Shown: positions 1-9,182, counted from the stretch's first letter. The stretch is DNA of 64,000 nt from G963669295 sp963669295 (GCA_963669295.1 OY769938.1:5270001-5334000), one strand, 5' to 3'. A program made the numbers and translations. Notes: generated by a model not told the origin, from the letters alone.

Positions 1-961
1 ATGTAACACGGTTGAATTTGTTGATTTTGAGAAAATTAAAGGATTCAACTTAGTGTCGCCAATCAAGCAATCTAGAGACACTTGCTTCACCTCCATTGTG
101 GCCATGAATGGCGATTGGATTGCTTTAACTCCATTTGCTTTTATGACCCCGGGCAATCCTTCTATTAGTTATGATGTAGAAGGCAATTGGTGGGGAGACA
201 AACCAGAAGGTATTCATCAACTTACCAAGCAAGCACAACAACATCACCTAAAGGTACTTTTAAAACCCCATTTTTGGGTAAAAGACCAAGGTTGGGCTGG
301 AGATTATGACCTTACCGAAGAACAATGGAAAATATGGGAGCGTGAATATGAAATTTTCATTCTGGCTATGGCGAAGCAAGCGGAAGAGCTCAATATTGAC
401 ATGCTATGCATTGGAGTTGAATTAAAAACCTCCATTAAGAAACGAGCAACTTTCTGGCTAAAACTGATTGACAAGATAAGGAGCATCTACCACGGTAAAC
501 TTACCTACGCTGCCAATTGGGATAATTTTGGGCAAATTCCTTTTTGGAATAAATTGGATCTTATTGGCATTGACGCTTATTTTCCACTAACAATGTCTGA
601 TACCCCAACTATTAAAGAATTGGAAAAAGCCTGGGAGCAGCCAATGGAATTACTTAGTGACCTCTATCATAAATACGAAAAACCGATCATTTTTACTGAA
701 TATGGCTATCGCAGCACAAATAAAGCGGCCTGGGAACAATGGGAAATTGAGGGATTGGCAGATGATGAATTGGTCAATCTTGAAGCTCAAAAAAATGCTT
801 ACGAAGCATTGTACCGCACCTTTTGGGATCAAGAATGGTTTGGAGGTGGCTTCGTATGGAAATGGTGGGAGAAGCCAAATGCCGGTGGGCTCCATCATTC
901 TGATTACACCCCTCAAAATAAACCAGCTGAAGCTGTAATTCGTTCCTGGTATAGCCAGTGA
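1..961 (+). CDS. GH113-like glycosidase, 5' end cut by window edge
   Basis: This is probably a secreted TIM-barrel glycoside hydrolase of clan GH-A, most like family GH113 (endo-beta-mannanases). The frame is open to the window edge, beginning with Cys-Asn-Thr, so the GTG at 53 is only an internal valine that aligns inside its neighbour. The cysteine at 2-4 may be a lipobox cysteine, but the signal peptide lies outside the window. Two glutamates fit the catalytic pair of clan A: the acid/base in CIGVELK (419-421) after strand 4 and the nucleophile in FTEYGYRS (698-700) after strand 7. The protein is a close paralogue of the next gene along its whole length and ends in the same way (PAEAVIRSWY versus PAETTIRNWY). 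The substrate is inferred from the family and could be another beta-linked polysaccharide. Confidence 0.75.
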   Translation, partial: CNTVEFVDFEKIKGFNLVSPIKQSRDTCFTSIVAMNGDWIALTPFAFMTPGNPSISYDVEGNWWGDKPEGIHQLTKQAQQHHLKVLLKPHFWVKDQGWAGDYDLTEEQWKIWEREYEIFILAMAKQAEELNIDMLCIGVELKTSIKKRATFWLKLIDKIRSIYHGKLTYAANWDNFGQIPFWNKLDLIGIDAYFPLTMSDTPTIKELEKAWEQPMELLSDLYHKYEKPIIFTEYGYRSTNKAAWEQWEIEGLADDELVNLEAQKNAYEALYRTFWDQEWFGGGFVWKWWEKPNAGGLHHSDYTPQNKPAEAVIRSWYSQ

Positions 962-1047
962 CATCACTTTCTCATAAATTATTCTCCCTCACGCATCGAA
1001 CATTTAAAGGAAATACGTAATTTTCTAAGAGAATAAGTAATTGATCA

Positions 1048-2079
1048 ATGAAAATGAATTGGCTACTGTTTGTATGCATGATGGCAATTGGGTGTGAAAG
1101 CAACACCTCCAACAGTCCACAATCGGGACACACTCCCACAATAAGTGAAAAAATGAATGGCGTAAGCTTTGTTGGCGCGCCAAAAGCAGTGAAAAGTGAG
1201 GCATTTAATCATGTACAACGAATTCACGCCAACTGGATTACACTGATGCCTTTTGGCTTTACGAATGATGGCGATCCTAACATGAAATACAACATTGATT
1301 GGCAGTGGTGGGGGGAGAGAGAGGAAGGGATTATTAAATGTAGTGAATACGCCAAAGAAAGAGGCATTAAAGTTATGATTAAACCGCAGCTATGGATTCA
1401 ACATGGCTCGTTTACAGGAGACTTTAAGCTAGATAGTGACGCTAAATGGAAAATTTTCGAGGAAGGTTATGAGAATTTCATTCTCGATTATGCCTATATA
1501 GCTGACTCAGTAAATGCAGATGCCTATTGTATTGGAACAGAGTTAAAAGAATTTTTCAATGCCCGCCCGGAATTCTGGGGGCAATTAATTGATAAGGTGC
1601 GTGAAATTTACGATGGGCCCCTCACATATGCTGGAAATTGGGATTCTTACCATAAATTCCCCCATTGGAGTAAACTAGATTACATTGGAATAGATGCTTA
1701 TTTTCCTCTTTCAGATCGACAGACACCAACCGTAAAAGAGTTGAAGAAGGGGTGGGAATCGCACTTTCGAGCCATTAAGAGTCACCAAGAATCGGTAGGA
1801 AAGCCTGTTATCTTCACAGAATATGGCTACCGGAGCATCAACAAAAATGCCAATACCCCCTGGGATTCAGGACTTGGAGGAGAAGTTAACCTTAACGCTC
1901 AAGACAATGCTTATCGAGCCTTGTTTGAAATGTTTTGGGAAGAGGACTGGTTTGCTGGCGGTTTTTTATGGAAGTGGTTTGACTTTCACGAATCTGCTGG
2001 AGGCAAGAAAAACAATCGATTCACCCCACAAAACAAACCAGCCGAAACGACAATAAGAAATTGGTACAAACAACATTAA
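1048..2079 (+). CDS. GH113-like glycosidase lipoprotein
   Basis: This is a lipid-anchored TIM-barrel glycosidase of 343 residues. The N-terminus has a short hydrophobic stretch ending in the lipobox MAIGC (Cys16), so the enzyme should sit on a membrane facing the periplasm or the cell surface. Glu165 in CIGTELK and Glu258 in FTEYGYRS are the likely acid/base and nucleophile, as in GH113 beta-mannanases, and many tryptophans line the presumed cleft (QWWGE, WKWF). It lies 86 bases after its paralogue, so the pair is probably a tandem duplication that is co-transcribed. Its stop codon overlaps the stop of the convergent downstream gene. Family assignment is by motif recognition only. Confidence 0.78.
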   Translation: MKMNWLLFVCMMAIGCESNTSNSPQSGHTPTISEKMNGVSFVGAPKAVKSEAFNHVQRIHANWITLMPFGFTNDGDPNMKYNIDWQWWGEREEGIIKCSEYAKERGIKVMIKPQLWIQHGSFTGDFKLDSDAKWKIFEEGYENFILDYAYIADSVNADAYCIGTELKEFFNARPEFWGQLIDKVREIYDGPLTYAGNWDSYHKFPHWSKLDYIGIDAYFPLSDRQTPTVKELKKGWESHFRAIKSHQESVGKPVIFTEYGYRSINKNANTPWDSGLGGEVNLNAQDNAYRALFEMFWEEDWFAGGFLWKWFDFHESAGGKKNNRFTPQNKPAETTIRNWYKQH

Positions 2080-3200
2080 TCCTGCCCGTATATTTCGCAG
2101 TGTGGCTTAAATGCAAACCATGCAAAAGCAAAGTGATTGCCATGTATCATTGGTGTTAATTCCCTACCTTTCATAATACCCCTGATACATTTGCCTGAAA
2201 TGGTCCACATAGAACCTGTTAAATCATCCCTAAAGTAGTTATCTGAAACTTTCTTAAAAGAAAGTATTTTTCCTTTGTACCGTCTGGAAAACACCGTAAC
2301 AGCACCTATATCCTTTGCTTTTTTAATGTCGCCATTATCTAATACAGAAACCACTCCTTTTTGATGAAAAATAACAATAGGCACATCATGTGGGTTATCG
2401 TTAATCACTCCAGCCTTTTGAATGGTAGACAATGGATAAATTCGATCATACCCCCCAGCATTAATATTAATTACACGCTCCATAGCGGGCAAACGCTCAT
2501 CTACTTCCTCTTTAAACAGTCTTGGCTGTTTGTTGTTGAGGTTATCATAATCCACATAAGGGTTTTCCCCATACGCAAAGTCTTTGCCTGTTTCAGTCGA
2601 CAGCACCCACCCTTCAGGATAGGTGGCAAAGAATTCTTCATATGAAATCAGCATTGATGGCAATATTTCGAGCGTTGCTCCTGTTAACTCACCTACCAGA
2701 GCTTCGCCTGTAAACTGCTGCCACCATGTTTCTGTTTGACGGTCGTACATCACCATATCACTATGACGAAGCATCCCAGAAACCCCAAAATCAAACAAAT
2801 AATCTTTTCCTTTTACATTTAATCGTTGATCAAAAACAATTGCCGCATTACACAACGGGCAATAGGTAGCGGCTATCGGCACCCCTCCAACCTGATCATT
2901 TACAATTTCGTGATACATCAGTATGCTTAATGGGTAGGCCTTAGCTTCCCCATTTATCTCGATCGAGATAACTGGTTCATGTGCAAAAAACACTTTATCA
3001 CCTTCTTCTTTCAACCAAAACTTTGGTTGATCAATGGGAGGAATACCATCCGGCAACATTAGGGCAGTGAACTCACTCAATGGTACCGCACGTTTGGTAG
3101 TATCTGTCTTCCAGTTCAATGCCAGTTTTTGAGGGTTCTTTTGTCCAATCGCTACAAATGTTATCAGACAAATAAAGCATGAGAGGAGAGTTTTTTGCAT
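2076..3200 (-). CDS. DUF3179 family exported protein
   Basis: This 374-residue protein has a cleavable signal peptide (MQKTLLSCFICLITFVAIGQ) and matches the DUF3179 family, whose function is unknown. Characteristic blocks are YHEIVND, the paired cysteines in TYCPLCNAAIVF, a W-W pair in ETWWQQFTG, and HGNHFAFAWFAF near the end. The CPLC motif could bind a metal or form a disulfide. The start codon overlaps the stop of the small membrane gene upstream, so the two are translationally coupled. Confidence 0.8.
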   Translation of the reverse strand: MQKTLLSCFICLITFVAIGQKNPQKLALNWKTDTTKRAVPLSEFTALMLPDGIPPIDQPKFWLKEEGDKVFFAHEPVISIEINGEAKAYPLSILMYHEIVNDQVGGVPIAATYCPLCNAAIVFDQRLNVKGKDYLFDFGVSGMLRHSDMVMYDRQTETWWQQFTGEALVGELTGATLEILPSMLISYEEFFATYPEGWVLSTETGKDFAYGENPYVDYDNLNNKQPRLFKEEVDERLPAMERVININAGGYDRIYPLSTIQKAGVINDNPHDVPIVIFHQKGVVSVLDNGDIKKAKDIGAVTVFSRRYKGKILSFKKVSDNYFRDDLTGSMWTISGKCIRGIMKGRELTPMIHGNHFAFAWFAFKPHCEIYGQD

Positions 3201-3415
3201 TATTCTGTTGGTTTAGGGTTAAAAATAAATCGATCTACGGTCCATTTATCCCATTCTTGCGGAAGCAACAACAATGTAACTAACAGCACCAACCGAAAAA
3301 TCACATGTTGCAAGTCCCAAATAGGCTCAACAAATCCATGACCAAAGGTAACAATGATGAGCACACTTGCTAAAGCGTAAAGGGCGTAATTTCGAAATAC
3401 CCTTACAATAAACAC
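3200..3415 (-). CDS. Small membrane protein, 71 aa
   Basis: This short gene encodes a protein with two hydrophobic segments (about residues 10-28 and 36-53) and a charged C-terminus. It resembles no family I can name. It overlaps the start of the DUF3179 gene by one base, which supports its being real and in the same transcript. An inner-membrane partner of the DUF3179 protein is a reasonable but unproven guess. Confidence 0.55.
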   Translation of the reverse strand: MFIVRVFRNYALYALASVLIIVTFGHGFVEPIWDLQHVIFRLVLLVTLLLLPQEWDKWTVDRFIFNPKPTE

Positions 3416-3529
3416 GCTCTGGCAATCAATTCAATGTATGTGAGGTACAATAAGCTGTAAACCGTAACATCCAATTGGGCAAAGCACCTTCAAATTGAGG
3501 TAAAAAAACATGTTACATACCTGCTCTAC

Positions 3530-3631
3530 TCAAATATCACAAACCTTGCCATAACCTTGCATCAAGAAAATCAAGGCCAGCACAATAAGCAGTGTGAAAA
3601 CACCAAAAACATGATTCAAAGAAGTTTTCAT
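3530..3631 (-). CDS. Putative 33-aa single-span membrane peptide
   Basis: An open frame of 33 codons begins with ATG seven bases after the stop of the peroxidase-related gene. It encodes MKTSLNHVF followed by about 15 hydrophobic residues and a polar tail with one cysteine. The spacing, direction and clean single-span profile suggest a real small membrane protein in this operon. There is no strong ribosome binding site, and I know no matching family. Confidence 0.4.
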   Translation of the reverse strand: MKTSLNHVFGVFTLLIVLALIFLMQGYGKVCDI

Positions 3632-3638
3632 CTTTGGA

Positions 3639-4202
3639 TTAATCGTACTTATAACCTACCCCCATATCTTTCTCAAGGTGTACCCCAAGTCCCAGTACAA
3701 TTCGGTTCACAAAGTTAAAATAGCTGATTACCAATATGGCATCCAGAATGGCACGATCAGCAACTCCCAGCTGCTTCAAAGGCATCATTTGCTGCTGATG
3801 ATCGATTACACCAGGGTGTTTAGTAGTATTCCAGGCTAAATCACACCATGCTGCATCTTCTTCGCTTAAGGCAACTTGCGTATAATCTTCTTTTAGCAGA
3901 GCAGTTTTTGCATCATCTTTCCAAAAATGATTCAGTGCTGTAGAGTGGTGTGTTTGACAATATTCACAATTATTTGCTTTCGACACTACAACAGCCATCA
4001 TCTCTCTTTGGTATCGCTTTAATGGCGATTTACCAAACATGATGGTAAGGTACAAATCCATGTGATTCACGATAGACTCTGGGTTTAGGCTTTGAATTTT
4101 GTGCACCTCAGCAATTTTCCCTCTTGATTTCAACAAATCGTCGTAAACCTCCAAAAGCCTTCCATCTGCATCTTCAGGCTCTATAACATTGATGAATGCC
4201 AT
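3639..4202 (-). CDS. AhpD-fold peroxidase-related protein
   Basis: This 187-residue protein belongs to the carboxymuconolactone decarboxylase/AhpD superfamily, of the group annotated as uncharacterised peroxidase-related enzymes. The redox signature CEYCQTHH (CxxCxxxH) is intact, and the helical pattern and length fit the group. Such proteins probably reduce peroxides or take part in thiol exchange in the cytoplasm, and there is no signal peptide. It starts two bases after the esterase stop, downstream of the arsenosugar genes, so it may be the distal part of that operon and help with arsenic-linked oxidative stress. Confidence 0.75.
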   Translation of the reverse strand: MAFINVIEPEDADGRLLEVYDDLLKSRGKIAEVHKIQSLNPESIVNHMDLYLTIMFGKSPLKRYQREMMAVVVSKANNCEYCQTHHSTALNHFWKDDAKTALLKEDYTQVALSEEDAAWCDLAWNTTKHPGVIDHQQQMMPLKQLGVADRAILDAILVISYFNFVNRIVLGLGVHLEKDMGVGYKYD

Positions 4203-4203
4203 G

Positions 4204-5214
4204 TTATAATATTATTATTTTTTTTGCTACTTGATTGGTTTCACTACTAATGTTGATGAAGTAAGCTCCTTCCTTCAGTTTTCTCATTGGCATTTGAAAC
4301 GTATTGATTCCCTCACCTCCTTTAAAGCTCACCTGACCAGCCAACTTTCCTTGCACGTCGAATATTCTAATTTGTATCACACCACTACTTTGAAGCTCGT
4401 AATTCAATGTGATTTCAGCTTCGCGTTGTACCTTATTTGGATATAACCCCAGCAGTCGATCATGCTTAACATCAGCACCCAATTCAATTACTGTTGTACC
4501 AATATTTGCACAATTTACCGAATCAATCCATTGATATGCCACTGTTAAGATTTGGTTCCTATTGGGAAAGTCAATGGTATGTCCTACCCCAGACAATAAA
4601 TTATAATTCAAGATCGCTCCTTTAGAAATTAATGAATCCCTTACTGGGTAAAAACGTATAGATGGGTTATCACTAGCGCCATGCACAATATATACTGGTT
4701 TTCCCGAAACATTTTGTTGTAGCGGCTCCGTTACTTCATTCGTGCCATTAATTGCAGCCCCAATGGGCAACAGCCCACCGAACTTAACAATATGAGACAA
4801 TCCATATGTATAAGTGGTTTTTCCTCCCCAGGAAAATCCCATAGCATACATCTTTTGCTCATCGATGGTGTACCAGGTAAGCATAGAATCTATAAGTGCC
4901 GAAGTAAATGCTGTATCTATGGGGTCATCTACCTTGCCATCCACTCCCCCATCAGGACACACCATAATAAGATTGTTGGCCTCCGAAAAAGCAATGAGTG
5001 TGTCACACCACGATGCTGCATCCCACCTGCTGGTGTTGAAAGGATGAAACCCTACCATCACTCGATGAGGTATACCGTGGTTATAACCCGAAGGAATGTA
5101 TAAGGAGTATTTCTTTGCAGTGTCTGACTGAAAGGAAAAGTTACCATCAATCCGCATTTGTGCGTTGGCAACAATGGCCAATGACAAACCGACTGCAATT
5201 AGAACCCCTCTCAT
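4204..5214 (-). CDS. Secreted alpha/beta-hydrolase with T9SS sorting domain
   Basis: This is an exported esterase-like protein of 336 residues. I chose the ATG at 5214 because it overlaps the ArsM stop codon in a TAATG arrangement. An ATG three codons upstream is also possible. The signal peptide ends at VANAQ. The catalytic core resembles poly-esterase/LpqC-type hydrolases: nucleophile elbow GFSWGG, a PDGG block in the N-terminal half, and GVGHTIDFP near the end of the domain for the catalytic histidine. From about residue 250 there is a T9SS type A sorting domain (LGLYPNKVQ at its start and AKKIIIL at its end), so the protein should be exported through the type IX system. Any link to arsenosugars is only by operon position. 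Confidence 0.75.
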   Translation of the reverse strand: MRGVLIAVGLSLAIVANAQMRIDGNFSFQSDTAKKYSLYIPSGYNHGIPHRVMVGFHPFNTSRWDAASWCDTLIAFSEANNLIMVCPDGGVDGKVDDPIDTAFTSALIDSMLTWYTIDEQKMYAMGFSWGGKTTYTYGLSHIVKFGGLLPIGAAINGTNEVTEPLQQNVSGKPVYIVHGASDNPSIRFYPVRDSLISKGAILNYNLLSGVGHTIDFPNRNQILTVAYQWIDSVNCANIGTTVIELGADVKHDRLLGLYPNKVQREAEITLNYELQSSGVIQIRIFDVQGKLAGQVSFKGGEGINTFQMPMRKLKEGAYFINISSETNQVAKKIIIL

Positions 5215-6185
5215 TAGCAACATCCTCCTCCATCATAAAAATAAGTAGAGTCTGATAAGAAAATATCATCCTTTTCAAGGCTTGCCAATGCCGCTGCTGT
5301 TTTATCGCATACCGCCAGAGGTTGATTTGGAATTAATGTATGCCCTTTTTTATCATCAAAGTATTCTTCGTCACCAAAATAAATGGCTGTTTTACCCGTA
5401 AATACACAAGGCCCATCTTCTGGCATTGGGTCTTTAATGGCACATACCTCTACACTTTCAATGTAGATTAATTTATCGGTAGCGTAATGCTTAGGATCTA
5501 AAATCCGATAAGGTCTTTTTGCTCTTATTTCTACTGTTCCAAAACCAACACTCGTAATCAAATCAATGTACTGCTGTAATGGAATAGCACCACTCAAACA
5601 CAATGCACGTAACCTCTCGTCTTCTTTCAATGCTTCTGGCATTTCCGTTTCGCAGATCGGATCGGAAAGCACCAATCTCCCATGCGGTTTTAATACACGA
5701 TACATCTCTTGCAGTGCCTTTTTTAAATCGCCTATCTTAAAGATATTAAACAAGCAGTTCTGCGCTGCAACATCTATAGACCCATCCGCTACAGGCAAGT
5801 TCAAAGCATCCCCTTTCCTCAACTCCACAAATTCTGATCTAAACCATGGGTTCAGCTTTTCCGCTTCCACAAAATTATCTTTACACGCACGCAGCATCTC
5901 ATCTACTACATCAATACCTATTACCCCTCCTGGCTGACGGCTGAAATAGGAAAACTGGAGCAACTCCATTCCACCTCCAACCCCAACATACAATACGTTG
6001 GGGTTATCTACTAAATCGCGTGGATCAACAGTACTACCACAGCCATAATTCATTTCTTGCATAATGACGGGCATTTCTAAATCAGGCAACCTCCATACAG
6101 GAGTAGTCGTACAACACAAGCCCACATCGGGGGTTAAAGCTGCTTCTTTGTAAACATCTTTAGTTGTTTTTAAGTAATCTTCCAT
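5214..6185 (-). CDS. arsM: Arsenosugar biosynthesis arsenite methyltransferase ArsM
   Basis: This is an S-adenosylmethionine-dependent methyltransferase of 323 residues. The SAM-binding motif I reads YVGVGGGMELLQ, followed by the acidic strand GVIGIDVVDEML and motif LKPHGRLVLSDP. Cysteines in the N-terminal GLCCTTTP and YGCGS blocks and a C-terminal GGGCC fit arsenic-binding thiols. The neighbours (ArsS, phosphorylase, glycosyltransferase, CxxC peroxidase-like protein, DUF547) are those of known arsenosugar clusters, which supports the specific name over a generic methyltransferase. It should methylate arsenite in the cytoplasm to the dimethylarsenic precursor of oxo-arsenosugars. Confidence 0.85.
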   Translation of the reverse strand: MEDYLKTTKDVYKEAALTPDVGLCCTTTPVWRLPDLEMPVIMQEMNYGCGSTVDPRDLVDNPNVLYVGVGGGMELLQFSYFSRQPGGVIGIDVVDEMLRACKDNFVEAEKLNPWFRSEFVELRKGDALNLPVADGSIDVAAQNCLFNIFKIGDLKKALQEMYRVLKPHGRLVLSDPICETEMPEALKEDERLRALCLSGAIPLQQYIDLITSVGFGTVEIRAKRPYRILDPKHYATDKLIYIESVEVCAIKDPMPEDGPCVFTGKTAIYFGDEEYFDDKKGHTLIPNQPLAVCDKTAAALASLEKDDIFLSDSTYFYDGGGCC

Positions 6186-6194
6186 AAATCCTTG

Positions 6195-7007
6195 TTAAAG
6201 TTCTTTGATCAGTCCAACAAATAATTGGGTAAGTTTTAACTCCGCCTTACCAGCGATGGCAATAATTTCTTCTATGTTAATTGGTTCCAGGTGATCCGGA
6301 TCACATTCATCTGTTAACACAGATACTGCAGCACAAGGCAACCCCATATGATTGGCTACAATAACTTCGGGTACTGTAGACATGCCTACCGCATCAGCGC
6401 CAATTCGTCTTAAATAACGATACTCAGCAGGCGTTTCAAGGCATGGTCCCATTACCGAAACATAAACTCCTTCATATAGAGTAATGTCTTTTTCTTGCGC
6501 AACATTTTTAAATTTCTCATTGATGGAGGTGGCGTATGCCTCACTCATATCGGGAAATCGGGTGCCAAAGGTTTCTTCATTCGCTCCAATCAATGGATTA
6601 GTAGGTAAAATGTTGATGTGGTCTGTTATTAGCATCAACGATCCCTTTTTATAGTCGAGGTTCATCGCACCTGCCGCATTCGAGAGTAGCAGTGCCTGAA
6701 TACCCATTAGCTTCATCACCCTGATGGGGAAAGTAATTTGTTGCATGGTATAGCCTTCATAAAAATGAAATCGCCCTTGCATTACCAATACTTTCTTATT
6801 ACCCAGGGTTCCATAAATCAACTTACCGGAATGAAACTCTACTGTGGCAAGGGGAAAATGAGGTATTTCGGTATACGCCACCTCTACTTCTACCTCAATC
6901 TCTGTAACCAAGTTACCTAAACCAGTACCTAGCACAATTCCCACTTCAGGAGCATCTATCCCTTGCGCTTTTATATAAGCTACCGCTTCATCCACTTCAG
7001 CTAACAT
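6195..7007 (-). CDS. Purine-nucleoside phosphorylase (arsenosugar cluster)
   Basis: This 270-residue cytoplasmic enzyme belongs to the trimeric PNP/MTAP family. Visible motifs are the phosphate-binding VLGTGLGNL, RFHFYEGY, LLSNAAGAMN, ETPAEYRYL, GADAVGMSTVPEVI and VLTDECDPD. In arsenosugar pathways a phosphorylase of this type is proposed to remove adenine from the adenosyl-arsenic intermediate and leave a ribose phosphate. The general family call is certain. The pathway role is inferred from the position between arsM and the glycosyltransferase gene. Confidence 0.85.
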   Translation of the reverse strand: MLAEVDEAVAYIKAQGIDAPEVGIVLGTGLGNLVTEIEVEVEVAYTEIPHFPLATVEFHSGKLIYGTLGNKKVLVMQGRFHFYEGYTMQQITFPIRVMKLMGIQALLLSNAAGAMNLDYKKGSLMLITDHINILPTNPLIGANEETFGTRFPDMSEAYATSINEKFKNVAQEKDITLYEGVYVSVMGPCLETPAEYRYLRRIGADAVGMSTVPEVIVANHMGLPCAAVSVLTDECDPDHLEPINIEEIIAIAGKAELKLTQLFVGLIKEL

Positions 7008-7628
7008 CTATTCCATTTTATTTTTATCATTAATCAACTCCCTTAAACTGCCTAAATCCTCCTCTTGATCCACATCAGATAATGTAGGCAATAAATGATA
7101 CGATGCTTCCATTCGCTGAATATCGATTAAAGTATCTAACATCACATTTTCTGTACTCCAGTTTTTTCCTAAAAACAATTCCTCGTTAAAGCAACTCATT
7201 CCAAGAAGGTAATATCCTCCATCTTTAGCAGGGCCTAACACAAATTCATTTGTTTTTAGCGCTTCTATTGCTTCTTCTATATGAGTGGGGGTTAATTCAT
7301 AACAATCACTTCCAATGATTACAACGTTTTGATAACCATCATCAAACCCGCGTTTAAACGCATTCTTCATTCGAACACCCAGATCCTCCCCTACTTGCAT
7401 GTACTTTTGAAACTCCTCTCTCTTGAATTCATCAAGGTCATCAATAAATGCAGAGTAATGAATTGCTTTATCAGCACTCACTTGCTGAGCTACTGTACAA
7501 GTATGTGTCAATAAGTGATGGTAAATTACCAATGCCATATCATTTCCAATGGTTTTTGCTAAACGGGTTTTCACCCTTCCCAATTCAGGGTTTTTAACAA
7601 AAATCATTAATAATGCATCGCTACTCAT
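7008..7628 (-). CDS. TIGR04282-type arsenosugar glycosyltransferase
   Basis: This 206-residue GT-A-fold enzyme has the family's opening (IFVKNPELGRVKTRLAKTIG), the block VIIGSDCYELTPTHIEEA and GPAKDGGYYLLGM. These match the TIGR04282 family, which NCBI names after arsenosugar biosynthesis. It probably transfers or nucleotidylates a sugar or alcohol aglycone in the last steps of the pathway. It abuts the phosphorylase gene with no spacer and overlaps the rhodanese gene upstream by eight bases, a tight operon arrangement. Confidence 0.82.
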   Translation of the reverse strand: MSSDALLMIFVKNPELGRVKTRLAKTIGNDMALVIYHHLLTHTCTVAQQVSADKAIHYSAFIDDLDEFKREEFQKYMQVGEDLGVRMKNAFKRGFDDGYQNVVIIGSDCYELTPTHIEEAIEALKTNEFVLGPAKDGGYYLLGMSCFNEELFLGKNWSTENVMLDTLIDIQRMEASYHLLPTLSDVDQEEDLGSLRELINDKNKME

Positions 7629-8127
7629 AAATCTTTTCTCCTTTGGTCAACCATTTTCCCCAACTTTTGCTGTAGGCATGTACTTTAGAAGTTGTTTGTT
7701 CCTCTTTGTCGTATACCTCATACCCTTCATTTACCCAATCAAACATTCCTCCATACAAATTATAGATGTTGTGGTAACCTTGCTCTTTTAGCTGCTCTCC
7801 TATTCGCTCACTTCGATAGCCTACCGAGCAATAGATCACAATTTTTTGTGTTTTATCCACCTCCTTCAACGCACTCATGTCAATCGTTTTGTAACCGATG
7901 TAATGAGCCCCTTTTATATGACTCACCTGATATTCTTCCATCTCTCTAGCATCAAGCAATATCATTGACGTATCTCTTTCCATTTCAAACGACAATTGCT
8001 GTGCCTTCATTAAGGGGATAGAATACTGATAGAGGTCGCCTACCATTTCATCAAAATTCTTATGTGCCGCACAAGCAACAAGAATCATCCACAAAAAAAG
8101 AACACTATTCCAAATTACTTTGTTCAT
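7621..8127 (-). CDS. Rhodanese-domain lipoprotein
   Basis: This is a single rhodanese domain with active-site loop YCSVGYRSE (catalytic Cys) and the CH2A-like DAREMEEY block. The longest open frame begins further upstream inside the arsS gene, but I choose the ATG at 8127 because it overlaps the ArsS stop (TAATG) and gives a proper lipoprotein signal (MNKVIWNSVLF to lipobox LVAC). The mature protein of about 150 residues would face the periplasm. Rhodaneses move sulfane sulfur, and here it may help with arsenic-thiol chemistry or detoxification, which is inferred only from the operon. Confidence 0.78.
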   Translation of the reverse strand: MNKVIWNSVLFLWMILVACAAHKNFDEMVGDLYQYSIPLMKAQQLSFEMERDTSMILLDAREMEEYQVSHIKGAHYIGYKTIDMSALKEVDKTQKIVIYCSVGYRSERIGEQLKEQGYHNIYNLYGGMFDWVNEGYEVYDKEEQTTSKVHAYSKSWGKWLTKGEKIYE

Positions 8128-9179
8128 TAGGCCACTGTACCCTGACAACTTGAACCAGCTCCAGCAGTACAACCATAACAATGCTGACTCACTATGATGT
8201 CTCGTTTTTCCAGTTGTTCCAAATCAAACTCTTTCACATGTTGTGGAGCCTTCGTTACCTTTAGCCCTAACATTTGGTTGAAGTCGCAATCAAACAAATA
8301 ACCATCCCAACTGATGGAAATCGTATTCTTACACATCACACCATCAACTGCAGCAGGATTAAATGCGTTGATCAACTTATCCATATAATCCTCGTAGTTA
8401 TCACTTACCACCAGGTAGTCTAAAAACCTACTGATTGGAATATTTGTTATCGCAAGTAAATTGTTGAATTCCAATTCAAAGTCTCTTTTTAAAGCTGTCT
8501 TGAAATCGTTCTCCAACTGCATTTGATCCCCTGGAAGAAAAGCACCATTTGGATTATATACAAGATCAAGCACTAACCCGGAGCCTGGCTTACCATATCC
8601 TACCGCGTTCAATTGTTTCAATGCTTCGATGGATTGATTGAATACTCCATCACCTCGCTGCCGATCTGTCTTGTCAGCTTTGTAATACGGCAAAGAAGAA
8701 ACCACCCGTACATTATTTGCTTTAAAAAACTCAGGCATGTCGTAGTATTTTTTATTGGCCCTGAGGATGGTAAGGTTCGAACGCACAATGATTTCCTGAA
8801 CCCCTAAACGGTGCGCCTCCTCTACAAACCATCGAAAATCAGGGTTCATTTCCGGAGCACCCCCAGTAATATCAAGGGTTCTGATCACACCTTTTGCCAT
8901 CACATCCAAACAATGCTGCATGGTTTTCCGGGTCATGATTTCCTTGCGATCAGGCCCGGCATCAACATGGCAATGCTTACAAACCTGGTTGCACATATAT
9001 CCCACATTTACTTGAAAAACCTCAATGGCAGCCGGTTTTAGTGGAAAGTGACCCAATGGTTTAATTTTCTCCACAAATGTTGGCATCTCTCCATCAGCAA
9101 AAGGGCCTCCATTCAGAAACTTCAATTGATTCGAAGCTTCTGCCAACTCGTGCGCTCTTCTTTTTAATGATTTGATCAT
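8127..9179 (-). CDS. arsS: Arsenosugar biosynthesis radical SAM protein ArsS
   Basis: This is a 350-residue radical SAM enzyme. The [4Fe-4S]/SAM motif CNQVCKHC (CxxxCxxC) is at about residues 62-69, followed by the GGAPEMNP block. The C-terminal part has extra cysteines (FDCDFNQML, and CYGCTAGAGSSC at the end), typical of the ArsS/SPASM-like family. ArsS is known to transfer the adenosyl ribose of SAM to dimethylarsenic, giving dimethylarsinoyl-adenosine. The start is four bases from the upstream stop and the gene overlaps the rhodanese start, so it is central in the operon. Confidence 0.87.
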   Translation of the reverse strand: MIKSLKRRAHELAEASNQLKFLNGGPFADGEMPTFVEKIKPLGHFPLKPAAIEVFQVNVGYMCNQVCKHCHVDAGPDRKEIMTRKTMQHCLDVMAKGVIRTLDITGGAPEMNPDFRWFVEEAHRLGVQEIIVRSNLTILRANKKYYDMPEFFKANNVRVVSSLPYYKADKTDRQRGDGVFNQSIEALKQLNAVGYGKPGSGLVLDLVYNPNGAFLPGDQMQLENDFKTALKRDFELEFNNLLAITNIPISRFLDYLVVSDNYEDYMDKLINAFNPAAVDGVMCKNTISISWDGYLFDCDFNQMLGLKVTKAPQHVKEFDLEQLEKRDIIVSQHCYGCTAGAGSSCQGTVA

Positions 9180-9182
9180 ATG

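Noticed and set aside
53..961. GTG at 53 as the start of the first gene
   Set aside because: The frame is open to the first base and the upstream residues align with the paralogue, so this valine is internal.
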